This document shows positions 1-6,711 of a stretch of DNA of 26,960 nt, in pieces. Source of the DNA: JBBQBQ01 sp038317685 (GTDB lineage: Bacteria > Desulfobacterota > Desulfuromonadia > Desulfuromonadales > DDH964); assembly GCA_038317685.1 (NCBI GenBank), contig JBBQBQ010000011.1, positions 1 to 26,960 of the forward strand, in the 5' to 3' direction. The position numbers were made by a program, and so were the translations under genes. Under the pieces are notes generated by a model, which saw only the letters and a program-made list of their open reading frames with translations, was not told where the DNA came from and did not search any database. Each line of letters starts with the position of its first letter. Positions within the stretch are counted from its first letter, which is position 1.

Positions 1-543
1 CTTGGATTTGACAAACCATTGGGCGCCGGAACCGATATGGCATTCGACACAGGGGACCCGAGAATGCGGCGAATTATTGAAGGTCGTGAATTCGGGGTTC
101 ATGACGGTGTGGCAGAACTGCCCGCAGAAGCCGACGGATTCCATATAATGGTAGCCGCGGTAACCGAGCAGGCCGAAGATAAAAAGGTTGACGCCGGTCA
201 GGAAGACCGCAAAGAAGACCAACTTCCGCATTTTGCTGAATTTACTCGGATCATTGAAATAATCCCGGAGGTATTCCATGGTGAAGAGACGAACTTCTTC
301 TTTCCCCTTGAAGAAGAAGAGGCCCAGAAAGACCATAACCAGACCGCCAATGAAGATCGGTCCGAGGACCATATATATGAGTGCGGCGAAATAGGTGTTG
401 GTGATGTGATAAGTGACGTCGTAAAGAAGTGCCCCCAGCAGGAAAGGAAAGACGACTGTGACGATCATGGCGCCAATCAGCGAGACCTTGCTGTGGGCGA
501 TGCCTTTGGCGAAGGCCGTCAAAATACCGGTAAGTCGCTTCAT
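1..543 (-). CDS. NapC/NirT-type multihaem cytochrome c, N-terminal part (runs off the left edge)
   Basis: The minus strand reads open for 181 codons from an ATG at 543 to the window edge. An AAAGGA ribosome site precedes the ATG. Three hydrophobic segments (about residues 20-42, 52-78 and 107-127) precede the first haem sites. These are C140-GQF-C144-H145, a CX3CH spacing, followed by NPE, and then C165-VE-C168-H169. Membrane-anchored NapC/NirT-type cytochromes take electrons from menaquinol and pass them to periplasmic carriers. The extra N-terminal helices and the CX3CH site are unlike the short single-helix NrfH. I infer it is a quinol-linked cytochrome of the type common in Geobacter relatives. 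The remaining haem sites lie outside the window, so total haem number and exact family cannot be given. Confidence 0.8.
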   Translation of the reverse strand, partial: MKRLTGILTAFAKGIAHSKVSLIGAMIVTVVFPFLLGALLYDVTYHITNTYFAALIYMVLGPIFIGGLVMVFLGLFFFKGKEEVRLFTMEYLRDYFNDPSKFSKMRKLVFFAVFLTGVNLFIFGLLGYRGYHYMESVGFCGQFCHTVMNPEFTTFNNSPHSRVPCVECHIGSGAQWFVKSK

Positions 544-629
544 ACACAGTCCTTTACTGAAACGGGTTACGCAGCGTCCGGCTGCTTGGAGTTCCGGGCG
601 GAGGCACCGGGCGGGTTAAAAGGTGTAGT

Positions 630-659
630 TACCTAGCATTAATTGCAAGCTTTTGTCAA
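630..659 (-). promoter_or_regulatory. Sigma-70-type promoter of the left-edge cytochrome gene
   Basis: On the minus strand TTGACA (654-659) is followed after 18 bases by TAGGTA (630-635), about 87 bases before the ATG at 543. The word GCTAGGTA occurs at the -10 and again 41 bases upstream (plus-strand TACCTAGC at 630-637 and 671-678), so a regulator could bind here. Assigned by eye only. Confidence 0.5.
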
Positions 660-723
660 TAAAGATATGCTACCTAGCCTTTTCGGGGGGATCGATTGAT
701 GAGGCGCGGGAAGAAGTGAATAA

Positions 724-767
724 CCTGAAAGAAACGGCCGCCCCTGAGGGTGGCCGTTTCTTTCAGG
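724..767 (-). terminator. Long hairpin after the NrfD-type gene
   Basis: A perfect 16-base inverted repeat (724-739 with 752-767) encloses a further CCCC/GGG inner stem. It lies 18 bases beyond the stop of the gene ending at 785. On the minus strand the hairpin is followed by TTATTCACTTCTT, not a clean U-run. It probably ends the three-gene cytochrome operon. Confidence 0.7.
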
Positions 768-784
768 AAAAGAGGAAAAGCAGG

Positions 785-2092
785 TTAGTGGCTTGCCGAA
801 TCCTCCTCTTTGAAGGCGGGAATGATCATGTTCAAAAAGTAAAAAATCACAAACGGTGTCGCAAAGACCATCAATGCTCCTCCGAGGCCTTCCTTGAAGG
901 TCTCAATGTCATGGGGAATGATCGGAAGGTGGTAACGCATGAAGCCGGCAAAAGTTAGAGAAAAGGCCTGCCCCCCGATAACTACGTTCCAGCGCATCAT
1001 AAAGACCCCGAAAAGAACCAGGAGGGAGGCCGTGACAGCACGGCGGACGGTCACTCCTGGCAGCAGTAGCATCAGGAAGGGGAGCAGGTTACCGATGCCG
1101 TACTGCATGATGAAAATATTGAAAAAGTCATGTTCGTAGATAACGTCCCTCAAAATATCCCAGGATTTCACTGCCGTATAACCCCGGAAGATGATATCGA
1201 GAAGTTCCAAGGTAATCGCCAAGGTCATGAAAATCAGCAGGTATTTGGAGGTCATCGTGACCTCTTCGGTCTGGATGCTTCGCAGATGATCAGGGTTGAG
1301 GGAGGCGCTGCCATGGGCCAAGGCGTCGGGGAGTAAAAAATTTTTTCCCCGCCGGGCTGCCCATTTTCGAATCTCCATAAAAACCGCATAACTGAGTATG
1401 CAGAGGGCGATACCTGAAACGACCGCGGAACAGATGAAGATGACCGGCATCAATGGAGTCATCCAGAGGGCGTTGGCCTTGACCGAACCGAAAATGAATC
1501 CAGCATAGCCATGGAGAAAACACGCTACGGGAATGCCGACCCCAGCGAGGAGCTTCACCGCTTTGTGGTCCGATTGCAAGGACTCTTCGCTAATATCCCG
1601 AACGCCCAAGGAAAGAACTTTGTAGATAAACAATAGCAGCGAGTCACCGCCACTGCGATTGGGTTTGGCGTCCAACCGCAGTAGTGAATCGATAAAGAAT
1701 TTACGGTACACGAACCAAATCTCGGCCCCCACGATGCAGGCATAAGTCATAAAGACAATCCCAAAGGCGGAGATTGCCGAGGTAAAATGTGGAGTCATCA
1801 GCACATGGGTGCCGCGCAATGGTTGCTGGAGGTGCAACATCAAGGGCATCATGGCGACAGGGAGCAGGGCAAATGAAAAGACCAAGGCAAATCGGGCGAT
1901 GTTTTTAAGCTTTTCAACGCCGAAAACGTGATAGAGGGACGACAGCACAAAGGCGCCGGCGACCAGGCCGGTCATGTAGGGGTACATGACAATCTGGATC
2001 GACCAATAGACATATTCGTTCGGTAAGACGAAGAGGTCTTTTATCGTCCAGGCTTCCCCGTGAACCAACATATGGGCAACGTGTTCCACCAT
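785..2092 (-). CDS. NrfD/PsrC-type integral membrane quinone-site subunit (CbcU-like)
   Basis: This 435-residue polytopic protein has about ten hydrophobic segments and looks like the NrfD/PsrC family, the membrane subunit that handles quinone in polysulfide reductase, Nrf and Dsr-type complexes. It starts 2 bases after the ferredoxin-like gene stops, with a strong GAGGAGGT ribosome site, so the two are co-translated. The partners are an iron-sulfur subunit and a tetrahaem cytochrome. The same three-part set is known in Geobacter as Cbc4 (CbcSTU), from which I infer a menaquinol oxidase or reductase role in the inner membrane. The family call is firm, but the direction of electron flow cannot be read from sequence. 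A long hairpin follows the stop. Confidence 0.85.
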   Translation of the reverse strand: MVEHVAHMLVHGEAWTIKDLFVLPNEYVYWSIQIVMYPYMTGLVAGAFVLSSLYHVFGVEKLKNIARFALVFSFALLPVAMMPLMLHLQQPLRGTHVLMTPHFTSAISAFGIVFMTYACIVGAEIWFVYRKFFIDSLLRLDAKPNRSGGDSLLLFIYKVLSLGVRDISEESLQSDHKAVKLLAGVGIPVACFLHGYAGFIFGSVKANALWMTPLMPVIFICSAVVSGIALCILSYAVFMEIRKWAARRGKNFLLPDALAHGSASLNPDHLRSIQTEEVTMTSKYLLIFMTLAITLELLDIIFRGYTAVKSWDILRDVIYEHDFFNIFIMQYGIGNLLPFLMLLLPGVTVRRAVTASLLVLFGVFMMRWNVVIGGQAFSLTFAGFMRYHLPIIPHDIETFKEGLGGALMVFATPFVIFYFLNMIIPAFKEEDSASH

Positions 2093-2094
2093 GG

Positions 2095-2868
2095 CTAGCG
2101 CACCTCCTCGTTCAGGCCGATATAATAAACGTTCGGTTTGGTTCCGTATTCGCTACGTAAAATCCCAACGCGCTGGTTCATCACCGCCTTGGCGACAGGA
2201 TCGTTCGGATCCCTTAGATTCCCGATTTTTCTCGCTCCAAAGGGGCATGCCTGGGCACAGGCGGTATTGAGGCCTTTGGTGATCCGGTGATAACAGAAGG
2301 TGCACTTATCGGCGACATGGACGATCGGGTGAAAAAACCGAACCCCGTAAGGGCAGCCCATGATGCAGTAACCGCAGCCTATGCACCAGGTTCGGTCGAC
2401 CAATACCGCGCCGTCTTCGGTCTGATAGGTCGCACCGACCGGGCAGACCTGAACACACGCCGGCGTGGTGCAGTGGTTACAAAGCTTTGGCACGAAAAAA
2501 GCCTGAGTGATTTCCTCGTCGGGGACAAGCTTTTTCCCCGAGGCGTTTTGGTCGATCAACTTACTGGGAAATCCGTTGAGGGCTCCTTTAGGGGTATCCA
2601 TAAAGGTTTCTCCCCCTTTGGTCATGACGTAACGCTCTACCCAGGTCCGGGTGACATTGGCGTCGAGAGGGATTTCGTTTTCAATTTTGCAGGCTTTGAC
2701 ACAAAACCCACAGCCGACGCATTTGTAAGTGTTGACCAAAAACCCCCAGCGTAACCCGGGTTGGGCGGCGAGCAGTTCTTTGGGGTCAAGGAATTCCAGA
2801 GCGGAAAGAGAAATAGTGGCCCCGGAAATGAACACGGCAGCGTTCTTCAGGAAGTCACGTCTCTTCAT
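2095..2868 (-). CDS. Four-[4Fe-4S] ferredoxin-like subunit with Tat signal (CbcT/NrfC/PsrB-like)
   Basis: I place the start at 2868 (257 residues). This ATG overlaps the cytochrome stop as ATGA, has GGAGG about 10 bases upstream, and opens with MKRRDFLKN, a twin-arginine signal. Four cysteine groups are visible: C50-C60 (CX2CX2CX3C), C130-C142, C162-C172 and C189-C208, the pattern of NrfC/PsrB/DmsB electron-transfer subunits carrying four [4Fe-4S] clusters. The Tat signal places it on the periplasmic face. It would relay electrons between the NrfD-type membrane subunit downstream and the tetrahaem cytochrome upstream. The reading frame is open 17 codons further upstream, inside the cytochrome gene, but that start lacks support. 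Confidence 0.9.
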   Translation of the reverse strand: MKRRDFLKNAAVFISGATISLSALEFLDPKELLAAQPGLRWGFLVNTYKCVGCGFCVKACKIENEIPLDANVTRTWVERYVMTKGGETFMDTPKGALNGFPSKLIDQNASGKKLVPDEEITQAFFVPKLCNHCTTPACVQVCPVGATYQTEDGAVLVDRTWCIGCGYCIMGCPYGVRFFHPIVHVADKCTFCYHRITKGLNTACAQACPFGARKIGNLRDPNDPVAKAVMNQRVGILRSEYGTKPNVYYIGLNEEVR

Positions 2869-3341
2869 TGTTTCATGTCCTCCAAACTCGGGTTGTGCGG
2901 GTTGTGACACTCGGCGCATTCAATTCCGGCATTGTGGGTTGCAGGGTCGATGCCTGGAATGTCATTGCGGCCGCTGGATGGCATGACCAGCTTTGAATGG
3001 CAGCGGATGCAAAGATCCCGACTGCGGTCGATGGGAAGTTTTTCGGGGTTGTTGGGGTGATCAAATGCCGCCCCATGGCAATTTTCACAAGGAATCATCC
3101 CATGCTGTGAGGATTCCAGACTGGCAACCTTTTCCTCGTGACATTCCTTGCAGTAGTTGCTGCTCTTGAACTTCGCAGGGAAATTCTTCCATTCCTGCTC
3201 GTTGCTCAGGCGGTGGAATCCGAAAGTATACCCCCGGCCTTGGATCCCAAAATCCTTGGGAACATAGAAGGCCCTTACCGCCAAGACAAGGACCACGATG
3301 GCAATGACCACATAAAGTGGTCTCCAGACGTGATTTTTCAC
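2865..3341 (-). CDS. Membrane-anchored tetrahaem cytochrome c (CbcS-like)
   Basis: This 158-residue protein starts with GTG at 3341, preceded by an AAGGGG ribosome site. Residues 8-26 form one uncleaved-looking membrane helix. Four c-haem sites follow: CKECH (64-68), CENCH (85-89), CIRCH (111-115) and CAECH (142-146). It is the first gene of a three-gene operon and overlaps the next by ATGA. With the iron-sulfur and NrfD-type partners this matches the Geobacter Cbc4 layout, where the cytochrome is the periplasmic electron entry or exit point. The haem count is seen directly; the link to Cbc4 is inference from architecture and order. Confidence 0.88.
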   Translation of the reverse strand: MKNHVWRPLYVVIAIVVLVLAVRAFYVPKDFGIQGRGYTFGFHRLSNEQEWKNFPAKFKSSNYCKECHEEKVASLESSQHGMIPCENCHGAAFDHPNNPEKLPIDRSRDLCIRCHSKLVMPSSGRNDIPGIDPATHNAGIECAECHNPHNPSLEDMKQ

Positions 3342-3398
3342 CGGCCGCCCCTTTCTGAACAGGTGTTATGAAAATTAATAGCGCTGTTTAACTGCTTA

Positions 3399-3426
3399 AT
3401 TATTCTCGACAATGGTGTGTTGTCAA
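3399..3426 (-). promoter_or_regulatory. Promoter of the cytochrome/ferredoxin/NrfD operon, with overlapping dyad
   Basis: On the minus strand TTGACA (3421-3426) is followed after 16 bases by AATAAT (3399-3404), leaving a leader of about 50 bases. The plus-strand arms TCGACAA (3406-3412) and TTGTCAA (3420-3426) form an imperfect dyad over the -35 and spacer, a natural place for a repressor. Not tested against any regulator motif. Confidence 0.5.
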
Positions 3427-3804
3427 CTACCCCTCCTCCAAGGAGTTTGGCTTCACTGTCCCGCCAACGGGAGGAAAGGTTTATTAAATATTTTTTTGGA
3501 AATAGAATCTCTTGAGATCACGAATCTGGTATTTGTAAAAAACACAGTTAGAAAAGATCAATTGAAAAAACTTTACCATGACCCGTAATGTACCTAAACT
3601 TTTCACTTTTAAAAAAATATAAAAAAGCGTTACCATATGCAAACAAAAAGATATTAGTTGTAGGTAACTATTGTGTTAATGTCAGAAGATTATTATAAAT
3701 ATATTATTAAGTACTGTTTTATTCTTTTAATGGTGTGCGCAAATACTCAAGGATATAAGCGACCAGGTCATTGTTGGGAATAAGGACGCACGGGAGGCAA
3801 CGGC
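3427..3804. other. AT-rich divergent intergenic region without a gene
   Basis: No credible coding frame is present between the divergent genes that start at 3341 and 3805. The segment is much richer in A+T than the flanks, with runs such as T7 (about 3489) and A7 (about 3611), suggesting bent DNA. It holds the promoters in both directions, a short CCCGCC/GGCGGG-like hairpin near 3460-3472, and the 10-mer TAGGTAACTA at 3661-3670, which also occurs on the minus strand at the -10 of the left-edge cytochrome promoter. Confidence 0.6.
3671..3699 (+). promoter_or_regulatory. Probable promoter of the polytopic membrane protein gene
   Basis: TTGTGT (3671-3676) and TATAAA (3694-3699) are 17 bases apart, about 105 bases before the ATG at 3805. 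The element is directly preceded by TAGGTAACTA. The surrounding AT-rich DNA gives many chance -10 matches, so this is tentative. Confidence 0.35.
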
Positions 3805-5613
3805 ATGGCGGACGATCGGCAATCCCTTGATGCGCGGGTAATGCGGCTAGAGGAGGAACTGGAGCAACTCCAATTAAAAGTCGAGGAGTTGAGTACGCGG
3901 TTGGCGGTTGGAACGACGTATAAAGCTAAAATGGAGCGGGTTGAAGTACCTGGTGAAGCTGAAGATGCCTCGGAAGAAATCCTTTCCTGGGTCGGACAAG
4001 CTTCGTTGCTGCCGCGAATATCGACTCTTTGTTTCCTGCTGGTTGTGGCCCTTGCTCTTCGGACGGTCACTGACAATGAACTTCTTGACAAGCAGGTCGG
4101 ATCCTTGCTGGGGATGGTTTATGCGTGCACCCTGATTTCCTGGGGGGCCTTCAAATACCGTCAGAAGAGTCCCCTTGCCCCGGTTTTTGCACTTTGCGGT
4201 ACCTTCCTGATTTTCAGTGTGGTGGTGGAAACCCACGCCCACTTCGAGGCGCTGCCCTCGATCCCGGCCTATATCCTGCTGGCGTTGGTGGGTGCCGGGA
4301 CTGCCGCTGTCAGTTATTATAATCGTGTCGCTCTCCCGGTCTTCGCCGGGACTCTCGGAATGAGTGTTGCAGCCGTTGCCATCGACTATCCCAACCCTAC
4401 GTTTCCCTATCTGCTGCTGGTTTTGTTAGCTGCCAACCTATTCGGGGTCTTTGCAACTCGTTTGCAGCGGTGCTCATGGCTTCGTTGGATACTGTTGAGC
4501 ATTACCTTGCTGGTGCTCCAGGTTTGGGGTTTCAAGTTGGCAGTCTTCCTTGGAAAGCATGGGGTTGAAAATGTCCCCTACGCCATGGTGGGATTCCTGC
4601 CGATTGTCATGGTGTTTTGTGCCGTATACCTGGGAACAGCCATAATGGGCATCATTTGGCGGGGACAGGATCCCATCGCAAAATTCGACTTGGCCTTGCC
4701 GACCCTCAGTACGGGGGTGATATTTATCCTGGTCCGCTTTTTAGCCAATACCGGGTTGGTCAGCCCGACGGCCATTGGTGCATCGGGCGTTTTGGGGGCT
4801 CTCGGTCTGTTCGGTCTGGCCCATTGGTTGGGGTGCCGGAAGGGTGAACAGGCCGTTGGGACGAATGCCTTCTCCCTGGCGGCTTCAGTGCTCCTCGTCC
4901 TGGCTTTGCCTTTGGCGATAGGCCAACCCCTGGTCGCCCTGACCTTGGTGTCCGGTTGCGCTTTGGCCATGGCCTGGATAGCGGAGAAATGGCAAAGCGG
5001 CGGGGTGCGGGTGACATCCTACCTGCTCCAAATTTATGCCTCCGGGGCACTCATCCTGGAGTTGCATGCGACGGAAGCCACCGCCCCATCGGCAGTGAGT
5101 GCCCTGGCCGCGGGAGCCCTGGCCTGTTTGGGCTTGTTGCATTATCGATGGGTTCGTGGCCATGCACCGCCCAAGGCGTCACTGTTTTTTTCCCGGTTTG
5201 ACAACGAAGATCGTTGCGCCGTGCTGCTCTTATTCGCCGCGTTGATTGGTGGTTTTTTCACCTTGCGGGTTGGGGTCTACCAGACATTGCAGACCCTGGG
5301 TGTCAACAGTGTGGGGGCTTTTGGTTGTTATCAGAGTGTTCTGATCAACCTGTCGGCAATTATCCTTATGATTATGGGTTTTCTGCGAAACAATAAAGAG
5401 TTGCGAAATGTCGCCATCCTTGTCACGCTTGTCGGAGGCGCCAAGGTTTTTTTTGGTGACCTGCTTGGGGGTAAAGGCCTTCCCCTAGTGATAAGCGTTT
5501 TTTCCTTCGGGCTCGCGGCTGCCTTAGAATCCATAATTCTTGGCCGTTGGCCTAAGACAAACGGAACATCAGGTTCCGTAGCAGAACCAGCCCCGAATCC
5601 TACGAATGAATGA
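3805..5613 (+). CDS. Large polytopic membrane protein with N-terminal coiled coil, DUF2339-like
   Basis: This 602-residue protein starts at an ATG with GGGAGG 6 bases upstream. Residues 8-34 are a short charged coiled coil (RVMRLEEELEQLQLK...). From about residue 70 to near the C-terminus the protein is almost continuous hydrophobic helices, by eye some 15 or more. This layout resembles the uncharacterised DUF2339 membrane family, whose role is unknown; those proteins are often longer, near 800-900 residues. It is the only plus-strand gene in the left 13 kb and is flanked by cytochrome operons, but nothing in it binds haem. I can assign no function. A perfect bidirectional terminator follows. 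Confidence 0.7.
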   Translation: MADDRQSLDARVMRLEEELEQLQLKVEELSTRLAVGTTYKAKMERVEVPGEAEDASEEILSWVGQASLLPRISTLCFLLVVALALRTVTDNELLDKQVGSLLGMVYACTLISWGAFKYRQKSPLAPVFALCGTFLIFSVVVETHAHFEALPSIPAYILLALVGAGTAAVSYYNRVALPVFAGTLGMSVAAVAIDYPNPTFPYLLLVLLAANLFGVFATRLQRCSWLRWILLSITLLVLQVWGFKLAVFLGKHGVENVPYAMVGFLPIVMVFCAVYLGTAIMGIIWRGQDPIAKFDLALPTLSTGVIFILVRFLANTGLVSPTAIGASGVLGALGLFGLAHWLGCRKGEQAVGTNAFSLAASVLLVLALPLAIGQPLVALTLVSGCALAMAWIAEKWQSGGVRVTSYLLQIYASGALILELHATEATAPSAVSALAAGALACLGLLHYRWVRGHAPPKASLFFSRFDNEDRCAVLLLFAALIGGFFTLRVGVYQTLQTLGVNSVGAFGCYQSVLINLSAIILMIMGFLRNNKELRNVAILVTLVGGAKVFFGDLLGGKGLPLVISVFSFGLAAALESIILGRWPKTNGTSGSVAEPAPNPTNE

Positions 5614-5641
5614 ATGGTAAAAGTTGAATCTTATTTGTTAA

Positions 5642-5676
5642 AAAAGGAGAGCCCGATTTAATTGGGCTCTCCTTTT
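5642..5676. terminator. Bidirectional rho-independent terminator
   Basis: A perfect 13-base stem, AAAAGGAGAGCCC (5642-5654) with GGGCTCTCCTTTT (5664-5676), has a 9-base loop and A/T tracts at both ends. It lies between convergent genes ending at 5613 (plus) and 5708 (minus) and can serve both. Confidence 0.9.
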
Positions 5677-5707
5677 AAACTGGAAGAAAAATGAACTTTG
5701 TAAGAGG

Positions 5708-6184
5708 CTATCTATAGATTCCGGCACCGACCAATATTGAGGTATTGGGAACACGGTAAATATAAGTCTCTTTTTTAACAGGTTCAGTGCTGCCCGGCTT
5801 GGGCCACATGTATTCAACCCAGCCCTCACCTTTGGTGGCGGCCAGAACAACGAACTCCACAAAAAGCATTTTTGGATTAACGGGGTTCTTGTCAGGGGTG
5901 CTCAAAAGGTTATCCATTTTCATCAATCCCGGCATCATTGGATGCGCAAGCATCTTTCCCTTCAGGTCCATGGCAAAGACGTAGGAATCTTTCCAGACGA
6001 ATTTCCCGTCCTTTTTTGCAATCTCTGCTAATGCGGCATCTTTGTCCTTCAGAATCGCTTCTGCGGCAAGCTTGCACATCTCGACACACTCGCCAACCGT
6101 GGCATTCTCTTCCGCAGAAAAAGCGGTGTTGCTGAAAGCAGTCCAAACGAGCATTGCCAGGAACAACGTCAGTAGTTTTTTCAT
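5708..6184 (-). CDS. Secreted single-Cache-domain (sCache_2-like) sensor protein
   Basis: This 158-residue protein has a clear Sec signal (residues 1-23, cleavage near AFSA|EE) and no later membrane helix, so it should be periplasmic. The rest matches the small-molecule-binding Cache fold: an N-terminal helix with LAAEAILKDKDAALAEIAKKDGKF, then DSYVFAMDLKGKMLAHPMMPGLM, and a C-terminal part with GEGWVEYMWPKPG and VGAGIYR, as in sCache_2 domains of chemoreceptors. Here the domain stands alone with no signalling output domain. Such proteins may be ligand carriers or partners of a separate receptor; that is inference. RBS is GGGAGT. Confidence 0.8.
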   Translation of the reverse strand: MKKLLTLFLAMLVWTAFSNTAFSAEENATVGECVEMCKLAAEAILKDKDAALAEIAKKDGKFVWKDSYVFAMDLKGKMLAHPMMPGLMKMDNLLSTPDKNPVNPKMLFVEFVVLAATKGEGWVEYMWPKPGSTEPVKKETYIYRVPNTSILVGAGIYR

Positions 6185-6302
6185 AGGTACTCCCTTCGGG
6201 CTGATTGGAGGAAATAAGGGTACTTAACGAAAATTCGAAGCATAAATCGGAACGGGATTCTGTCTTTTATTGATGTTTGAATGTTAGAGTTAAATATGTG
6301 CA

Positions 6303-6338
6303 AAATTAAATGTTTAGGAACGAACGTGTCAATGTCAA
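6303..6338 (-). promoter_or_regulatory. Promoter of the Cache-domain gene
   Basis: Two tandem TTGACA words on the minus strand (plus-strand TGTCAA at 6327-6332 and 6333-6338) precede TAATTT (6303-6308). The nearer one gives an 18-base spacer. This leaves a leader of about 110 bases in which GTACCCTT (near 6216-6223) can pair imperfectly with AAGGGAGTAC (6187-6196), covering the ribosome site. Confidence 0.45.
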
Positions 6339-6420
6339 TAACCTGTTAAGAGTTAGTCAGGCGTCTATACAATCTCCCCCCCCCAAAAAAAGATGGAGTT
6401 CCGGCTGGTTGAAATCCTTG

Positions 6421-6642
6421 TTAAAGGCGATTTCTGAGAATACGCATAACTAAAACCCCCAGGATCGTGAGAGACAGTCCGATGCACACCAACAAATAGC
6501 CGATGGTATGTCCCTCCCCCCAGCCCCAAAGATCTTGGCCTTTCATCAGCAGGATCAGTCCCCCGCCGGTCAAGGCGAGTAAGCCGCCAATAATATAGAT
6601 GCTGATGGCCATTATCGACCAAATCAGTTCCTTGTCTTTCAT
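6421..6642 (-). CDS. Small two-helix membrane protein downstream of the CbcL-like gene
   Basis: The 73-residue product begins MKDKELIWSIMA and has two hydrophobic segments (about residues 8-32 and 46-68) joined by a GQDLWGWGEGH loop, ending in a basic tail RILRNRL. GAGG lies 5 bases before the ATG at 6642. It sits 69 bases after the CbcL-like gene on the same strand, with a terminator between them, so co-transcription would need read-through. I recognise no family. It could be a small accessory subunit of the cytochrome, which is guesswork from position. Confidence 0.6.
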   Translation of the reverse strand: MKDKELIWSIMAISIYIIGGLLALTGGGLILLMKGQDLWGWGEGHTIGYLLVCIGLSLTILGVLVMRILRNRL

Positions 6643-6652
6643 TCAGCCTCGA

Positions 6653-6687
6653 TTAAAAGGGAGGGACTGCCGGTCAGCAGCCCCTCC
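6653..6687 (-). terminator. Terminator after the CbcL-like gene
   Basis: An 11-base stem with one mismatch (6660-6670 with 6677-6687), 6-base loop CGGTCA, is followed on the minus strand by CCTTTTAATC. It lies 24 bases beyond the stop at 6712. The U-run is short, so it may be leaky and allow some reading into the 73-residue gene. Confidence 0.7.
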
Positions 6688-6711
6688 AGGATTGTTATTC
6701 TGAAAAAACAA

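Noticed and set aside
2487..2501. Sigma-54-like match TGGCACG-N4-AAGC on the plus strand
   Set aside because: It lies inside the ferredoxin-like coding region, antisense to it, with no plus-strand gene downstream. Treated as chance.
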